Shown here: in pieces, positions 45,885-54,410 of the stretch
Layout: the number at the start of each line of letters is the position of its first letter
Position numbering within the stretch: position 1 is the stretch's first letter
DNA from: UBA2233 sp002347965 [NCBI: Nitrospirae bacterium UBA2233]
GTDB taxonomy: Bacteria > UBA2233
Reading direction: 5' to 3'
Length of the DNA stretch: 63,142 bases
NCBI GenBank assembly: GCA_002347965.1
Contig: DDYN01000016.1
Coordinates: forward strand, 8,288-71,429
The notes under the pieces: model-generated
What the model was told of the DNA's origin: nothing
Databases searched by the model: none
What the model saw: only the letters and a program-made list of their open reading frames with translations
Made by a program: the position numbers and the translations under genes

Positions 45885-46318
45885 CCGGGCGCTTTCGAAT
45901 AATCCGCCGTAAGCCAGCGCTCCGGGCGCATCTTTATGAGCACGCGTTCTCCTTGCATGGACGCGAGCATATCAAAATAGCCATCCCCTTGCTCTCTGCC
46001 CAGGTAGCGATGACAAAGGGGCCTTAAATCCCTCTCTAAGTCCGCCGGTTCCATGGCCACGACGGGCCCCTCAACGCTCGCGTACCTGTAGGGCGGAGCT
46101 TCTGTTTGCGCCAAAAGACTGAAGCGGCCGGCACGCTCGATCAGTTTTGCCTTTTTGGTGGTTCGGACCGTCACCACCCTCACTTCTCCGCCGGGCTCGT
46201 AGGCGTACCAAACCGGCACGGCAAAAGGGCCTTGGCTTTCCTCTGCAACGCTCAAAATCCCCACGTGTATGCCGGCCAGGTAGGCCTCGCGCTCGCTTTT
46301 TGTCATGGAAAACGCCAT
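45881..46318 (-). CDS. PNPOx-like split-barrel FMN/F420-binding protein
   Basis: 145 residues from ATG 46318 with GGAGG 8 bases upstream. Split-barrel pattern: GILSVAEESQGPFAVPVWYAYEPGGEVRVVTVRTTKKAKLIERAGRF-type order, then VEGPVVAM and VLIKMRPERWLTADY at the end. This is typical of pyridoxamine-phosphate-oxidase-related proteins that reduce small molecules with flavin or F420. Substrate unknown. Confidence 0.82.
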   Translation of the reverse strand: MAFSMTKSEREAYLAGIHVGILSVAEESQGPFAVPVWYAYEPGGEVRVVTVRTTKKAKLIERAGRFSLLAQTEAPPYRYASVEGPVVAMEPADLERDLRPLCHRYLGREQGDGYFDMLASMQGERVLIKMRPERWLTADYSKAPG

Positions 46319-46474
46319 AGATCACGCCTCCAAATTTATACAAAGAACGTGGCCATAAATTCTCTATCCATAGTAGAATCTCATTCTTTTGCCCGCAAGC
46401 TTCCAAGCGCATCGAAGTGCACGCTTGCGACAGTCTCCACGCGCAGCCGTAGGTATTTTAAAAAGGGGCTCAAA

Positions 46475-46487
46475 GTGATATAATCAC
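46475..46487 (+). promoter_or_regulatory. Palindrome over the -10 box of the IscA-like gene
   Basis: GTGAT-ATA-ATCAC is a perfect inverted repeat containing TATAAT (46479-46484). No good -35 element is seen 17 bases upstream (TTTTAA). Together this suggests a regulated or activator-dependent promoter. The regulator is not identified. Confidence 0.4.
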
Positions 46488-46523
46488 CCTAATTAATCTT
46501 ATACTTTTAAAGGGGGCGGAAAG

Positions 46524-46853
46524 ATGAACATTCAAATTTCTCAAGAGGCCAAAAATCAGGTTGTCAGCCTTCTTCGGCCGGAGGGCAAAGAGCAATTTGC
46601 CGGTATCCGTATCGGAGTCGATGCAGGCGGCTGCTCCGGCTACAGGTACAGCATGAACCTCGTCCATGTCCCCGACTCGAACGACCTCGAGCTTGAAAGC
46701 GACGGCATCAAGGTCTTTGTCGACCCCACGAGCGCACCCCTGCTGGATGGGTTAAGGCTCGATTACATCTCGAGCCTGATCGAATCCGGGTTCGTGTTCA
46801 ACAACCCGAACGCGAAGAAAAGCTGCGGCTGCGGGTCGAGTTTCGGCATCTAG
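46524..46853 (+). CDS. IscA/HesB-family iron-sulfur assembly protein
   Basis: 109 residues, A-type carrier. Three ligand cysteines in the standard places: GGCSGYRY (Cys37) and CGCG (Cys102 and Cys104). Delivers Fe-S clusters to target enzymes; clients in this window include NadA. No iscS or iscU neighbour, so it stands alone like ErpA. Confidence 0.94.
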   Translation: MNIQISQEAKNQVVSLLRPEGKEQFAGIRIGVDAGGCSGYRYSMNLVHVPDSNDLELESDGIKVFVDPTSAPLLDGLRLDYISSLIESGFVFNNPNAKKSCGCGSSFGI

Positions 46854-46957
46854 CCCTTTGGCCTTGCGCCCCGAAAGCCAAGGTCCGCGCTATTGTTGAC
46901 GCTCGCGACCATCGAGCCGGAGACGCTTTATTGAAAAACGAGAACGGGAAGACGGCT

Positions 46958-48013
46958 ATGGATTCATGGCTAATCTACGGGGCTTACGGGTTTACTGGGC
47001 GGCTGGTGGCCGAAGAAGCCGCCAAACGCGGGCTCAAGCCTATCCTTGCCGGACGAGACCCTAAAAAGCTTCGCCCCCTTGCCGAAAGGCTCGGGTTGCC
47101 CTTTCGCGTCGCAGCACTTGACGACGCAAGCGCCTTGGATGCCGCGCTCGAGGACATCCAAGCCGTGTTGAACACGGCAGGGCCGTTTGTCCAAACAGCA
47201 GACCCGCTAATTAAGACCTGCCTCAAGAAAAGGGTCCACTACCTCGACATTACCGGCGAGATCCCAGTTTTTCAGAAGGCCTTCCAGCTCGATGGAGAGG
47301 CAAGAGGGCGGGGCGTGGCGCTTATTCCGGGCGTAGGGTTCGATGTCGTACCTACAGATTGCCTTGCCGCCCACGTCCACCAACGCCTGCCGGGCGCTTC
47401 CCGCTTGAAGCTAGCTGTCGCCGGGCTACTTAGGCCAAGCAGGGGTACGCTCAAAACGATGCTCGGGTTCCTACCCCAAGGCGGATGGGTACGAAAAAAC
47501 GGCCAGCTCGAGGCGTTTCCGTTAGGGGAAGGCAAGGAACAAATTCGTTTTCCCCTCAAAACGCTCGATGCCTACCCCATTCCCTGGGGAGACCTGGAGA
47601 CGGCATGGCGTACGACAGGCATTCCCAACATCACGACCTACCTGGCCCTTCCAGGTTCCCTGATGGGCCTAGGCGGCCCAGGAATTCGCCTATCCCAAAA
47701 AGCGGCAAAATCCAGCCTTCTTCAAAGAGGTATGATTTCAGCCTTACGCCTTCTTCCGGAAGGCCCCAACGAAAAGACGATGAAAAAAGAGCATGGCTAT
47801 GTCTACGCAAGGGTCGAACAAGACGATGGGCAAGCCATCGAGGCTTGGCTCGAAACGCCGGAGACATACCGATTCACGGCGCTTTCTTGCTTGGCAAGCG
47901 TGGATGAGCTTTTTCGCTTGAGGCCGGTAGGGGCGCTTACGCCGGCATTGGCGTTTGGGGAGGATTTTGTCTTGAAGGTCGAAGGGATTAAGCGCTACGA
48001 CACGCTCCCATAA
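46958..48013 (+). CDS. Saccharopine dehydrogenase-like oxidoreductase
   Basis: 351 residues with an N-terminal NADP-binding Rossmann motif (IYGAYGFTGRLVAEEAAKRG) and the saccharopine-dehydrogenase/trans-acting enoyl-reductase type pattern (GPFVQTADPLIKTCLKKRVHYLDITGE, IPGVGFDVVPTDCLA). ATG 46958 is preferred; TTG 46931 with CCGGAG upstream is an alternative adding nine residues. The substrate is not known. Its end overlaps thiI by 19 bases in convergent orientation. Confidence 0.82.
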   Translation: MDSWLIYGAYGFTGRLVAEEAAKRGLKPILAGRDPKKLRPLAERLGLPFRVAALDDASALDAALEDIQAVLNTAGPFVQTADPLIKTCLKKRVHYLDITGEIPVFQKAFQLDGEARGRGVALIPGVGFDVVPTDCLAAHVHQRLPGASRLKLAVAGLLRPSRGTLKTMLGFLPQGGWVRKNGQLEAFPLGEGKEQIRFPLKTLDAYPIPWGDLETAWRTTGIPNITTYLALPGSLMGLGGPGIRLSQKAAKSSLLQRGMISALRLLPEGPNEKTMKKEHGYVYARVEQDDGQAIEAWLETPETYRFTALSCLASVDELFRLRPVGALTPALAFGEDFVLKVEGIKRYDTLP

Positions 48014-49233
48014 ACAAGGGGACGATCTTCACGAATAAGGGTGCCGCCGCCATTCTCAAGGGGCGACCCTTGAAGCGCGGGAAAGACGTCGTAAGACTCG
48101 AGGGCTTCCAGCGCTTCTTCCTCCCAAGCGTGTACGGGCAGGCCGGATTCAACGGCAAGAACCTCTTCCAAGCCGGCACGCGTTTCCGGGTGGCGGGGCA
48201 AAAAAAGCTGGCAACAATCTTCGTCTTGCTGAATAGAGATGGAAAACGTCCCGATCTGCCTTGCGATACCGACGATGGCCTGCTTGCCCAGTCCGATCAG
48301 CGGACGAAGCGTCAGCACGGGGCTGGCCTGATCGATCACCTTCAGGTTTTCGAGCGTCTGGGATGCCACCTGCCCCAAGCTCTCGCCCGTAAGCAGCGCC
48401 CCGCACCCAAAGCGCTGAGCCAGCGTTGCCGCAATGCGCAACATCGTACGCCTGGTAAACACAACGAGCAGTCTCTTGGGGACGTGGGCGGCAAGCCTTT
48501 GCTGCACCTCTCCGATACCGACGCGGTAGATGCGGGTTGCCCCTTGGAACAACGCAAGCCTTTCTGCTAGCAAGCGTTGCTTTTCTTCGTTAACGAACCG
48601 AACATAGGGGAATGCGCTGAAATGAACGAGGTCAACCTTAAGGCCGCGCTGCATCGCTAAAAACGCCGCTACGGGAGAATCGATTCCGCCCGAAAACAGG
48701 CATAGCGCCCTGCCGGAGCTTCCCACGGGAAGCCCTCCAAACCCCTTGACCTGTTCCGAGGCGACAAGCGCCTCGTCTTGGAGCACGTCCACCCAAAAAG
48801 TCTGTTCCGGTTTGGTCAAATCGACCCGTGCGGAGGTTTTGGCCTGAATGGCCGCCCCTACCGCTTGGTTCACTTCCGGGCTCGTGAACGGGTGTTTCTT
48901 GCTCGAACGGCGCGTTTCTACCTTAAAAGAGGTAAAAGCTGATTGCTCCGCAAGCGCAAGGGCCGCCCCAGCGATGGCCCCGATGTCGGGCTGCACCGAC
49001 GTAGACTTCCTTGCTAGCGCGACCCCCATAAAGCATGGCGCAAGGCGAAAGGCGCGCTCGAGCGAGCGTTCGTCATCGGTAACGACGAAGACCCGGTTGT
49101 CTTTCGCGAAAACTCGAAAGTCTCCGACATCCGAAAGCCTCGGCCGAATGGAAGCTATGAGCTGCCGAAAAAAATACGGCCGGTTCCCCTTCTTGAGCGC
49201 AATATCCTCGACGTGCAAAACGATCGCTTTCAC
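47995..49233 (-). CDS. thiI: tRNA 4-thiouridine synthetase ThiI
   Basis: 412 residues. N-terminal ferredoxin-like/THUMP region (about 60-165) and a PP-loop ATPase with SGGIDSPVAAFLAM. Uses ATP and persulfide sulfur to make s4U8 in tRNA, and in some bacteria helps thiazole formation. GTG 49233 (VKAIVLHVED) with GAGGTGG upstream is chosen over the longer frame. No rhodanese domain is present, as in Bacillus-type ThiI, so the sulfur would come from a dedicated desulfurase. Confidence 0.94.
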   Translation of the reverse strand: MKAIVLHVEDIALKKGNRPYFFRQLIASIRPRLSDVGDFRVFAKDNRVFVVTDDERSLERAFRLAPCFMGVALARKSTSVQPDIGAIAGAALALAEQSAFTSFKVETRRSSKKHPFTSPEVNQAVGAAIQAKTSARVDLTKPEQTFWVDVLQDEALVASEQVKGFGGLPVGSSGRALCLFSGGIDSPVAAFLAMQRGLKVDLVHFSAFPYVRFVNEEKQRLLAERLALFQGATRIYRVGIGEVQQRLAAHVPKRLLVVFTRRTMLRIAATLAQRFGCGALLTGESLGQVASQTLENLKVIDQASPVLTLRPLIGLGKQAIVGIARQIGTFSISIQQDEDCCQLFLPRHPETRAGLEEVLAVESGLPVHAWEEEALEALESYDVFPALQGSPLENGGGTLIREDRPLVYGSVS

Positions 49234-49412
49234 TGTCCACCTCTCGCAGAACCTTTTTCCTGGCCTTCCTGCTTCATTGTAACGCCTTACGCCCAACCTC
49301 TAAAACCGCACCCGATCACGCCCCTAACAGCCCCCATGAAGGCCTATCTTAGCAACCGAAGTCTGTGGTATCGTACGAAGAGTAGTGGTATACAATTTAT
49401 TCCGGATGAACG

Positions 49413-50477
49413 ATGAAACCTACAACTCCGACAAATGGTCAGAAAGTGCGCCTGAGCACGCTCGCACCCGGCGGGGGTTGAGCTTCCAAGGTGGGGCCGG
49501 GGGTCCTGGCCCGCATCCTGGAACACTTCCCCAAGCCGCTCGACCCTAGACTGCTCGTGGGGATGGAAACGAGCGACGACGCGGCGGTCTACCGCCTTAG
49601 GGAAGACCTTGCGCTGATCGCCACGGTGGACTTTTTTCCGCCGCTTTTGGACGACCCCTACCTTTTCGGCCAGGTCGCGGCGGCCAACGCGCTATCGGAC
49701 ATCTACGCGATGGGGGGCGATCCCATCCTTGCGCTCAACGTCGTGGCGTTTCCTTGCAAGGATGTTGGAACCGAAGTGCTTGAGGCGATTCTAAAAGGCG
49801 GGTTCGTTAAAGTTAAAGAGGCGGGGGCGCTGCTGGTGGGCGGCCATACGATCGAAGACGGCGTGCCAAAGTACGGGCTTTGCGCGATCGGCACGGCTCA
49901 TCCGGCAAAGATCCTGACAAACAAGGCAGCAAGCCCAAAAGACAGGCTGATTTTGACAAAGCCGCTGGGCAGCGGGATCCTCACCACGGCCCTCAGGCTC
50001 GGGCTGATCAAAGAAGCCGACATGCAGGCCATGCTCGAGAGCATGCTCGCGCTCAACGTCAAGGCGAAAGACTGTATGCTCGATGTTGGCGTGAACGCCT
50101 GCACGGACATCACGGGCTTTGGCCTTTTGGGCCATGCGCTCGAAATGGCGATGGGTTCGGGGGTTTGCTTAAGCATAGAAACAAACGCCGTGCCGATCGA
50201 TCCGCTCGCGCTGTCGTTCGCGGAAGAAGGCGTATATCCCGGCGGGGCAAAGAGGAACCTTGCCTTCAAGGAGGGCTCCGTGAGCGTTTCGCCCCGAGTG
50301 TCACAACCCCTCAAGTGGCTGTTTGCCGACCCCCAGACCTCGGGCGGGCTTTTGATCAGCGTGCCCGAAGGCCGCGCAGAGGCCCTGCTTTCCGGCCTTC
50401 ATCAAGCGGGGGTTTTGAGTGCCAGGCTTATCGGGAAAGTGCTAGAAGCCCCCAAAGGAACCTTGGTGGTTGCATGA
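49413..50477 (+). CDS. selD: Selenophosphate synthetase SelD, itself a selenoprotein
   Basis: 354 residues if UGA at 49479-49481 is read as selenocysteine 23. ATG 49413 reads MKPTTPTNGQKVRLSTLAPGGG, then Sec, then ASKVGPGVLARILEHFPK. This matches the catalytic segment GAGCGCK of E. coli SelD, with Sec at the active Cys17 position and Lys26 at Lys20. Without recoding, the frame would start only at GTG 49491 and lose the catalytic residue and lysine. ATP motifs such as METSDDAAVY and TDITGFGLLGH are intact. Makes selenophosphate for SelA. Its stop overlaps the selA start (ATGA). Confidence 0.93.
49479..49513 (+). promoter_or_regulatory. Sec codon UGA and candidate SECIS hairpin
   Basis: Twelve bases after the UGA, GGGCC (49494-49498) pairs with GGCCC (49508-49512) around a nine-base loop GGGGGTCCT. 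Bacterial SECIS apical loops carry a GGU-type sequence bound by SelB at about this distance, as in E. coli fdhF. Only this small stem is visible; a longer base was not worked out. Confidence 0.6.
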
Positions 50478-51895
50478 GAGAAGAGCCAAACCCGGGCCTT
50501 TCCCGGCACATCCCCAAGACCGACCGGCTTTTGGAGCACGATGCTGTCCAAACGATGCTCGAGCGCTACCCAAGGCCATTAGTGCTCGCGGCCATCCGGG
50601 ATACGCTCCAAAGCCTGAGAGAAAACCTCGACCCGGGCAGCGCTGACCGCCAGGCCGATCTAGAATGCCTCGTCGAACAGGTCGAGCAAAGGCTTAAAGC
50701 AAGCGGGTTTCACCTTAAGCGCGTCATCAACGCCACCGGGGTCGTTTTACACACAAACCTTGGCAGGGCGCCGCTCCCGTCGCACGCGGCCAAAAGGGTT
50801 TTCGAGCTTGCCGAAGGATACTGTAACCTTGAGTTCGAGCTTGAATCCGGAAAGCGCGGCAAGCGCGTAAGCCATATTCAACCTCTATTGACAAGCCTTA
50901 CGGGCGCCCAAGCGGCGCTTGTCGTGAACAACAACGCGGCCGCCGTCCTTTTGATGCTCTCTGGCCTAGCCAGCGGCAAAGAGGCGGTCATATCGAGGGG
51001 CGAGCTCGTCGAGATCGGCGGGTCTTTCCGTATTCCCGAAGTCATGGCGCAGGCGGGCGTCAAGCTCGTCGAAGTCGGCACGACGAACAAAACATACATC
51101 AAAGACTACGAGGATGCGATCGGCCCCGAAACGGCGGCGCTTCTCAAGGTACACCCCTCGAACTTCCGGATTGTCGGGTTTCACCGTAGCGTACCCACCC
51201 AGGAGCTCGCAGCCCTTGCCCACGAAAGGGGGCTTTTGATGCTCGAGGATTTGGGAAGCGGATGCCTCGTTCCGCTTGACTCCCGAGGCCTTCCAAGCGA
51301 GCCGACCGTTCAAGAAATCGTGGCGGCCGGGGCGGACGTGGTGTGCTTCAGCGGAGATAAGCTCCTTGGAGGCCCTCAGGCCGGCATTGCAGCCGGGAAG
51401 CGGGCGATGATCGAGGCCATGGCCAAGCACCCGCTTATGCGGGCGCTTCGTCTGGACAAGCTCATCCTTGGAGCACTCGAAGCAACGCTTCTGTCCTACC
51501 TTGAACCCCAAAAGGCGATACGGGAAATCCCAGCCCTTGCGATGCTTTCCCAAAAGCCGAAGGAGCTCGAAGCTAGGGCCTTGAGGCTTGCCTCGAGCCT
51601 CAAACAAACGCTGGGCGATGCCGTGGAAATTCACGTAGTACCGCTTGAAGGCAAAGTGGGTGGCGGAGCGCTACCTCAAGCCTACCTGCCCTCCTACGCC
51701 GTAGGGCTTCAGGTAGCTGGTACGAAGGCCGAGGAGCTCGGAGCCGCGCTGCGTAAGGCCAGCCCTCCCGTCGTTGGCGTAGAGCGAGAGGGGAGAGTGC
51801 TTTTGGACGTGCGGACGATCCTGCACCAAGAAGAAGACCTCGTTTGCAGCGCCCTTGCCGATGTTTTGGGAAGGAAAGGCGAGAATGGGGGCTGA
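50474..51895 (+). CDS. selA: L-seryl-tRNA(Sec) selenium transferase
   Basis: 473 residues. PLP enzyme changing Ser-tRNA(Sec) to Sec-tRNA(Sec) with selenophosphate. The PLP lysine is Lys296 in FSGDKLLGGPQAG, and the N-terminal RVINATGVVLHTNLGRAPL and NNNAAAVLLML are family signatures. ATG 50474 overlaps the selD stop; the longer open frame back to 49880 is only a shadow of selD. Confidence 0.97.
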   Translation: MREEPNPGLSRHIPKTDRLLEHDAVQTMLERYPRPLVLAAIRDTLQSLRENLDPGSADRQADLECLVEQVEQRLKASGFHLKRVINATGVVLHTNLGRAPLPSHAAKRVFELAEGYCNLEFELESGKRGKRVSHIQPLLTSLTGAQAALVVNNNAAAVLLMLSGLASGKEAVISRGELVEIGGSFRIPEVMAQAGVKLVEVGTTNKTYIKDYEDAIGPETAALLKVHPSNFRIVGFHRSVPTQELAALAHERGLLMLEDLGSGCLVPLDSRGLPSEPTVQEIVAAGADVVCFSGDKLLGGPQAGIAAGKRAMIEAMAKHPLMRALRLDKLILGALEATLLSYLEPQKAIREIPALAMLSQKPKELEARALRLASSLKQTLGDAVEIHVVPLEGKVGGGALPQAYLPSYAVGLQVAGTKAEELGAALRKASPPVVGVEREGRVLLDVRTILHQEEDLVCSALADVLGRKGENGG

Positions 51896-53807
51896 GAACT
51901 ACGTCGTCGTCGGGACTGCGGGCCATATCGATCACGGCAAGACCTGGCTCGTCCGGGCGCTGACGGGCATCGACACGGACAGGCTAAAGGAAGAAAAGGA
52001 ACGGGGCATCTCGATCGAGCTTGGGTTTGCTCCGCTGAAGCTTCCTTCCGGCAAAATACTGGGGCTTGTGGACGTGCCCGGCCACGAGCGCTTCATCCGG
52101 CAGATGCTGGCGGGCGCCGCCGGTATGGACCTTGCTTTGCTCGTCATCGCGGCAGACGAGGGTGTCATGCCCCAGACGCTCGAGCATTTGGCGATTTTAG
52201 ACCTCTTGCATACACAAAAAGGCCTGGTTGTCCTCACAAAAAAAGACCTTGTGGATGATGACTGGCTGGGTATGGTCAAAGACGACCTCCGAGGCGTTCT
52301 TGTGGGAACCTTCCTTCAAGACGCACCCATCATCGCCGTATCGGCCAAGACTCGCGAGGGGCTGGACGAGCTCCTTGAAGCGCTCGACACGCTCGCTTCC
52401 AAAGCAACGCCCAAGCCCGAAGGCGGGCCCGCCCGCTTGCCGGTTGACAGGGTGTTCACGCTTAAGGGCTTTGGAACGGTCGTTACGGGGACGCTTTGGT
52501 CTGGAACGCTCATGCCTGGAATCGAGATCATGATCCTTCCGAAGGGAATCAAGGCGCGCATAAGAGGCCTAGAAGTCCACGACCAAAAGGTTGAGAGGGC
52601 GATTGCAGGACAGAGGGTGGCCGTCAATTTAACGGGGGTCGGTGCAGAAGAGCTCAAAAGGGGAGACGTGCTCGTAGCACCGGGCTATTTTGATGAGGTC
52701 CTAAGGCTTGATGCGGTGATCCATCTTCTTGCCGAAGCCAAGCCGCTCAAACAACGCCAGAGGGTACACTTTTACCTGGGCACGGCCGAGGTGCTAGGAA
52801 GGGTCGTTCTTCTGGAAGACCAAACGCTCGAACCCGGAAAAAGCGGGCTGGCCAGGATTTTGCTTGAATCCCCCGTCGTGGCTGCCCCTAAGGATAGGTT
52901 CGTGATCCGGTCGTACTCCCCCATGGTGACGATCGGGGGCGGCAAGGTCATCCAGATTGCCGGGGCTCAAACACGCACCAAGAAGGCCGAGCTTGCCAAA
53001 AGCCTGAGAAAAAAGCTCGAAGGCACACTGGAAGACTTGATCGAGGACGCCCTGGGGAGCCTTGAGCTGGTAAGCGAAGAGGCGCTCGTACAAAGGCTTG
53101 CTCTACCCCAAGACCAGCTTTCTCAAGCTCTTTTGTCCCTAAAAGGCCTCGAACAAGCGGGTAAGGCGCTCGCTTTCAGCCTCGATGGCAAGCGCTTGTG
53201 GGTAGGAGGAGCGGCGCTTGAGTGGCTCCGAAGAGGGATCGTGGAGCTCCTTACGCCGTTCCACAAGGCCCACCCCGCAAGGGCCGGAATCTCCAGGGAG
53301 CTGATTCGGGAAAAGCTCGCCAAGAGAATCGAACCGAGGGGGTTCGGGCTTTTGCTCGAAGCGCTCGAGAGCTGGGGAACCGTCCGACTCAAAGGCGAGT
53401 TCGTCGCCCTCGAGGGGTTTTTGCCCACGCTCCCGGACAAGCTTGCCAAGGCGGGCAAGGTTGCGACCGAGCGGGTTTTGAAGGCCCAATTCCAGCCTCC
53501 AAGCTGGGAGGAGGCCCTTGAGGGTCTCGGCTTGAACCGGGACGAGGCGTTCGAGCTACTCGCCTATTTGCTCGAGCAAGGAGAGTTCATCCGCCTGAAA
53601 GAAGACCTCATTCTTCCAAAAGAGACGCTCGAGCGGGCAAAAACGAGGATACAAGAACTCATCCTGGAGAAAGGGCCTGTGGGTGTCGGTGAGGTGCGCG
53701 ACGCGCTGGGTTCTAGCCGTAAGCTCGTCATTCCGCTTCTGGAGTACTTCGACCGGGTTAGATTTACCCGGCGCATCGGGGACGCGCGAACGCTCGCGGA
53801 AACCTGA
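51885..53807 (+). CDS. selB: Selenocysteine-specific elongation factor
   Basis: 640 residues. EF-Tu-like GTPase: GTAGHIDHGKT at residues 9-19, DVPGHERF, TKKD; then beta-barrel domains and C-terminal winged helices (about 375-640) that bind SECIS RNA. ATG 51885 (MGAENYVVVGTAG) with GGAAAGG upstream is used; it overlaps the selA stop by 11 bases. Brings Sec-tRNA(Sec) to UGA codons such as that of selD. Confidence 0.96.
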   Translation: MGAENYVVVGTAGHIDHGKTWLVRALTGIDTDRLKEEKERGISIELGFAPLKLPSGKILGLVDVPGHERFIRQMLAGAAGMDLALLVIAADEGVMPQTLEHLAILDLLHTQKGLVVLTKKDLVDDDWLGMVKDDLRGVLVGTFLQDAPIIAVSAKTREGLDELLEALDTLASKATPKPEGGPARLPVDRVFTLKGFGTVVTGTLWSGTLMPGIEIMILPKGIKARIRGLEVHDQKVERAIAGQRVAVNLTGVGAEELKRGDVLVAPGYFDEVLRLDAVIHLLAEAKPLKQRQRVHFYLGTAEVLGRVVLLEDQTLEPGKSGLARILLESPVVAAPKDRFVIRSYSPMVTIGGGKVIQIAGAQTRTKKAELAKSLRKKLEGTLEDLIEDALGSLELVSEEALVQRLALPQDQLSQALLSLKGLEQAGKALAFSLDGKRLWVGGAALEWLRRGIVELLTPFHKAHPARAGISRELIREKLAKRIEPRGFGLLLEALESWGTVRLKGEFVALEGFLPTLPDKLAKAGKVATERVLKAQFQPPSWEEALEGLGLNRDEAFELLAYLLEQGEFIRLKEDLILPKETLERAKTRIQELILEKGPVGVGEVRDALGSSRKLVIPLLEYFDRVRFTRRIGDARTLAET

Positions 53808-53830
53808 GGCCAAAACCAAACACGGTATGG

Positions 53831-53859
53831 TTGACCGGGCTTGAGCCATTACTTAAACT
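53831..53859 (+). promoter_or_regulatory. Likely promoter of the tRNA-Sec gene
   Basis: TTGACC (53831-53836), 17-base spacer, TAAACT (53854-53859), 24 bases before the mature tRNA 5' end. It would allow tRNA-Sec to be made independently of the selDAB transcript. Confidence 0.5.
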
Positions 53860-53883
53860 AAAGTGGAGCTAGCCGTTCGTTCT

Positions 53884-53976
53884 GGAAGCGGATCGGGCCT
53901 GGTGGCCTGCCTGGACTTCAAATCCAGCGGTACCCCGTAAAGGTACGGTGGGTTCGATTCCCACACGCTTCCGCCA
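53884..53976 (+). tRNA. selC: Selenocysteine tRNA (anticodon UCA)
   Basis: 93 nt with encoded CCA and discriminator G. Acceptor GGAAGCG/CGCTTCC, anticodon stem CTGGA/TCCAG with TCA at 53918-53920, long variable arm (GGTACC..GGTACG region) and T-arm GTGGG/CCCAC with TTCGATT. An eighth acceptor pair, usual for bacterial tRNA-Sec, would be G8 against A, so it is a mismatch. Lies 76 bases after selB. Confidence 0.95.
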
Positions 53977-54094
53977 ACTTTCCCAAAGTACAGGCTTTCG
54001 TGAGATTTCGAAGGGGTGGACGCGGAAGAAGGAGAGATAGGGGGCATTTCTCTCCCGCAGCGAGCTTACAATACCCAAAGACCCAAAGAAAAGA

Positions 54095-54134
54095 GAAGAA
54101 GAGCGCGGAGGGGCTAAAAACGCCTCCTCCGCGC
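54095..54134 (-). terminator. Intrinsic terminator of the 57-residue peptide gene
   Basis: On the minus strand a 9-bp GC stem (arms 54126-54134 and 54103-54111, GCGCGGAGG/CCTCCGCGC) is followed by a pyrimidine-rich run TCTTCTTCTCTTTT. It begins 15 bases after the peptide stop codon. Confidence 0.7.
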
Positions 54135-54148
54135 AGAACAGGGTGGGC

Positions 54149-54322
54149 TTACATGTAAGGGCAGCTACCTCCCATGCCCATTCCACCTCTGCCACCCATT
54201 CCCATACCTCCGCCCGCACCGCCTTGCGGCCCCTGAGGGCCTTTTTTAGCAAAAGGCGAGGCCGACCCTAGAACCCTTCCGAGCGCAAGCTCTGGGCCTT
54301 TTTTGGTGAGCTTCTTGACCAT
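54149..54322 (-). CDS. 57-residue Gly/Met-rich peptide with CPY motif (peptide A)
   Basis: Starts MVKKLTKKGPELALG; the middle has SPFAKKGPQGPQGGAGG, then a Met-Gly repeat (GMGMGGRGGMGMGG) and the end SCPYM. ATG 54322 is chosen over the ATG 6 bases earlier because GGAGG is 8 bases away and it aligns with the start of the 45-residue peptide at 28870-29007. Shared features are MV(K/R)xxTKKGxxLA(L/I)G, KKGP, GPQG and CPY. It has its own promoter and terminator, so it is a one-gene unit. It has a single Cys and alternating Met; copper or heme-like metal binding is a guess. Family not recognised. Confidence 0.72.
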   Translation of the reverse strand: MVKKLTKKGPELALGRVLGSASPFAKKGPQGPQGGAGGGMGMGGRGGMGMGGSCPYM

Positions 54323-54380
54323 CGCCATTCCTCCTTTTTTGCGTAAAATCTTATTAAATTCTTATGAGCCCCTGTTTGTC

Positions 54381-54410
54381 ATTATAGATCATCGGCTGTA
54401 CCGTTGTCGA
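54381..54410 (-). promoter_or_regulatory. Promoter of the 57-residue peptide gene
   Basis: Minus strand TCGACA (54410-54405), 18-base spacer, TATAAT (54386-54381), giving a leader of about 50 bases that ends in AAAAAAGGAGGA. The palindrome found at the 45-residue peptide promoter is not present here. Confidence 0.55.

Noticed and set aside
49880-50473. Long upstream extension of selA
   Set aside because: It is selD read in another frame; ATG 50474 with the ATGA overlap and the family N-terminus fits.
54031-54055. 7-bp hairpin GGAGAGA/TCTCTCC downstream of tRNA-Sec
   Set aside because: Short, with an 11-base loop and no T-run; weak as a terminator on either strand.
53853-54252. Minus-strand frames covering the tRNA-Sec gene
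   Set aside because: They are antisense to a tRNA, have no ribosome site and differ in frame from the real 57-residue peptide.
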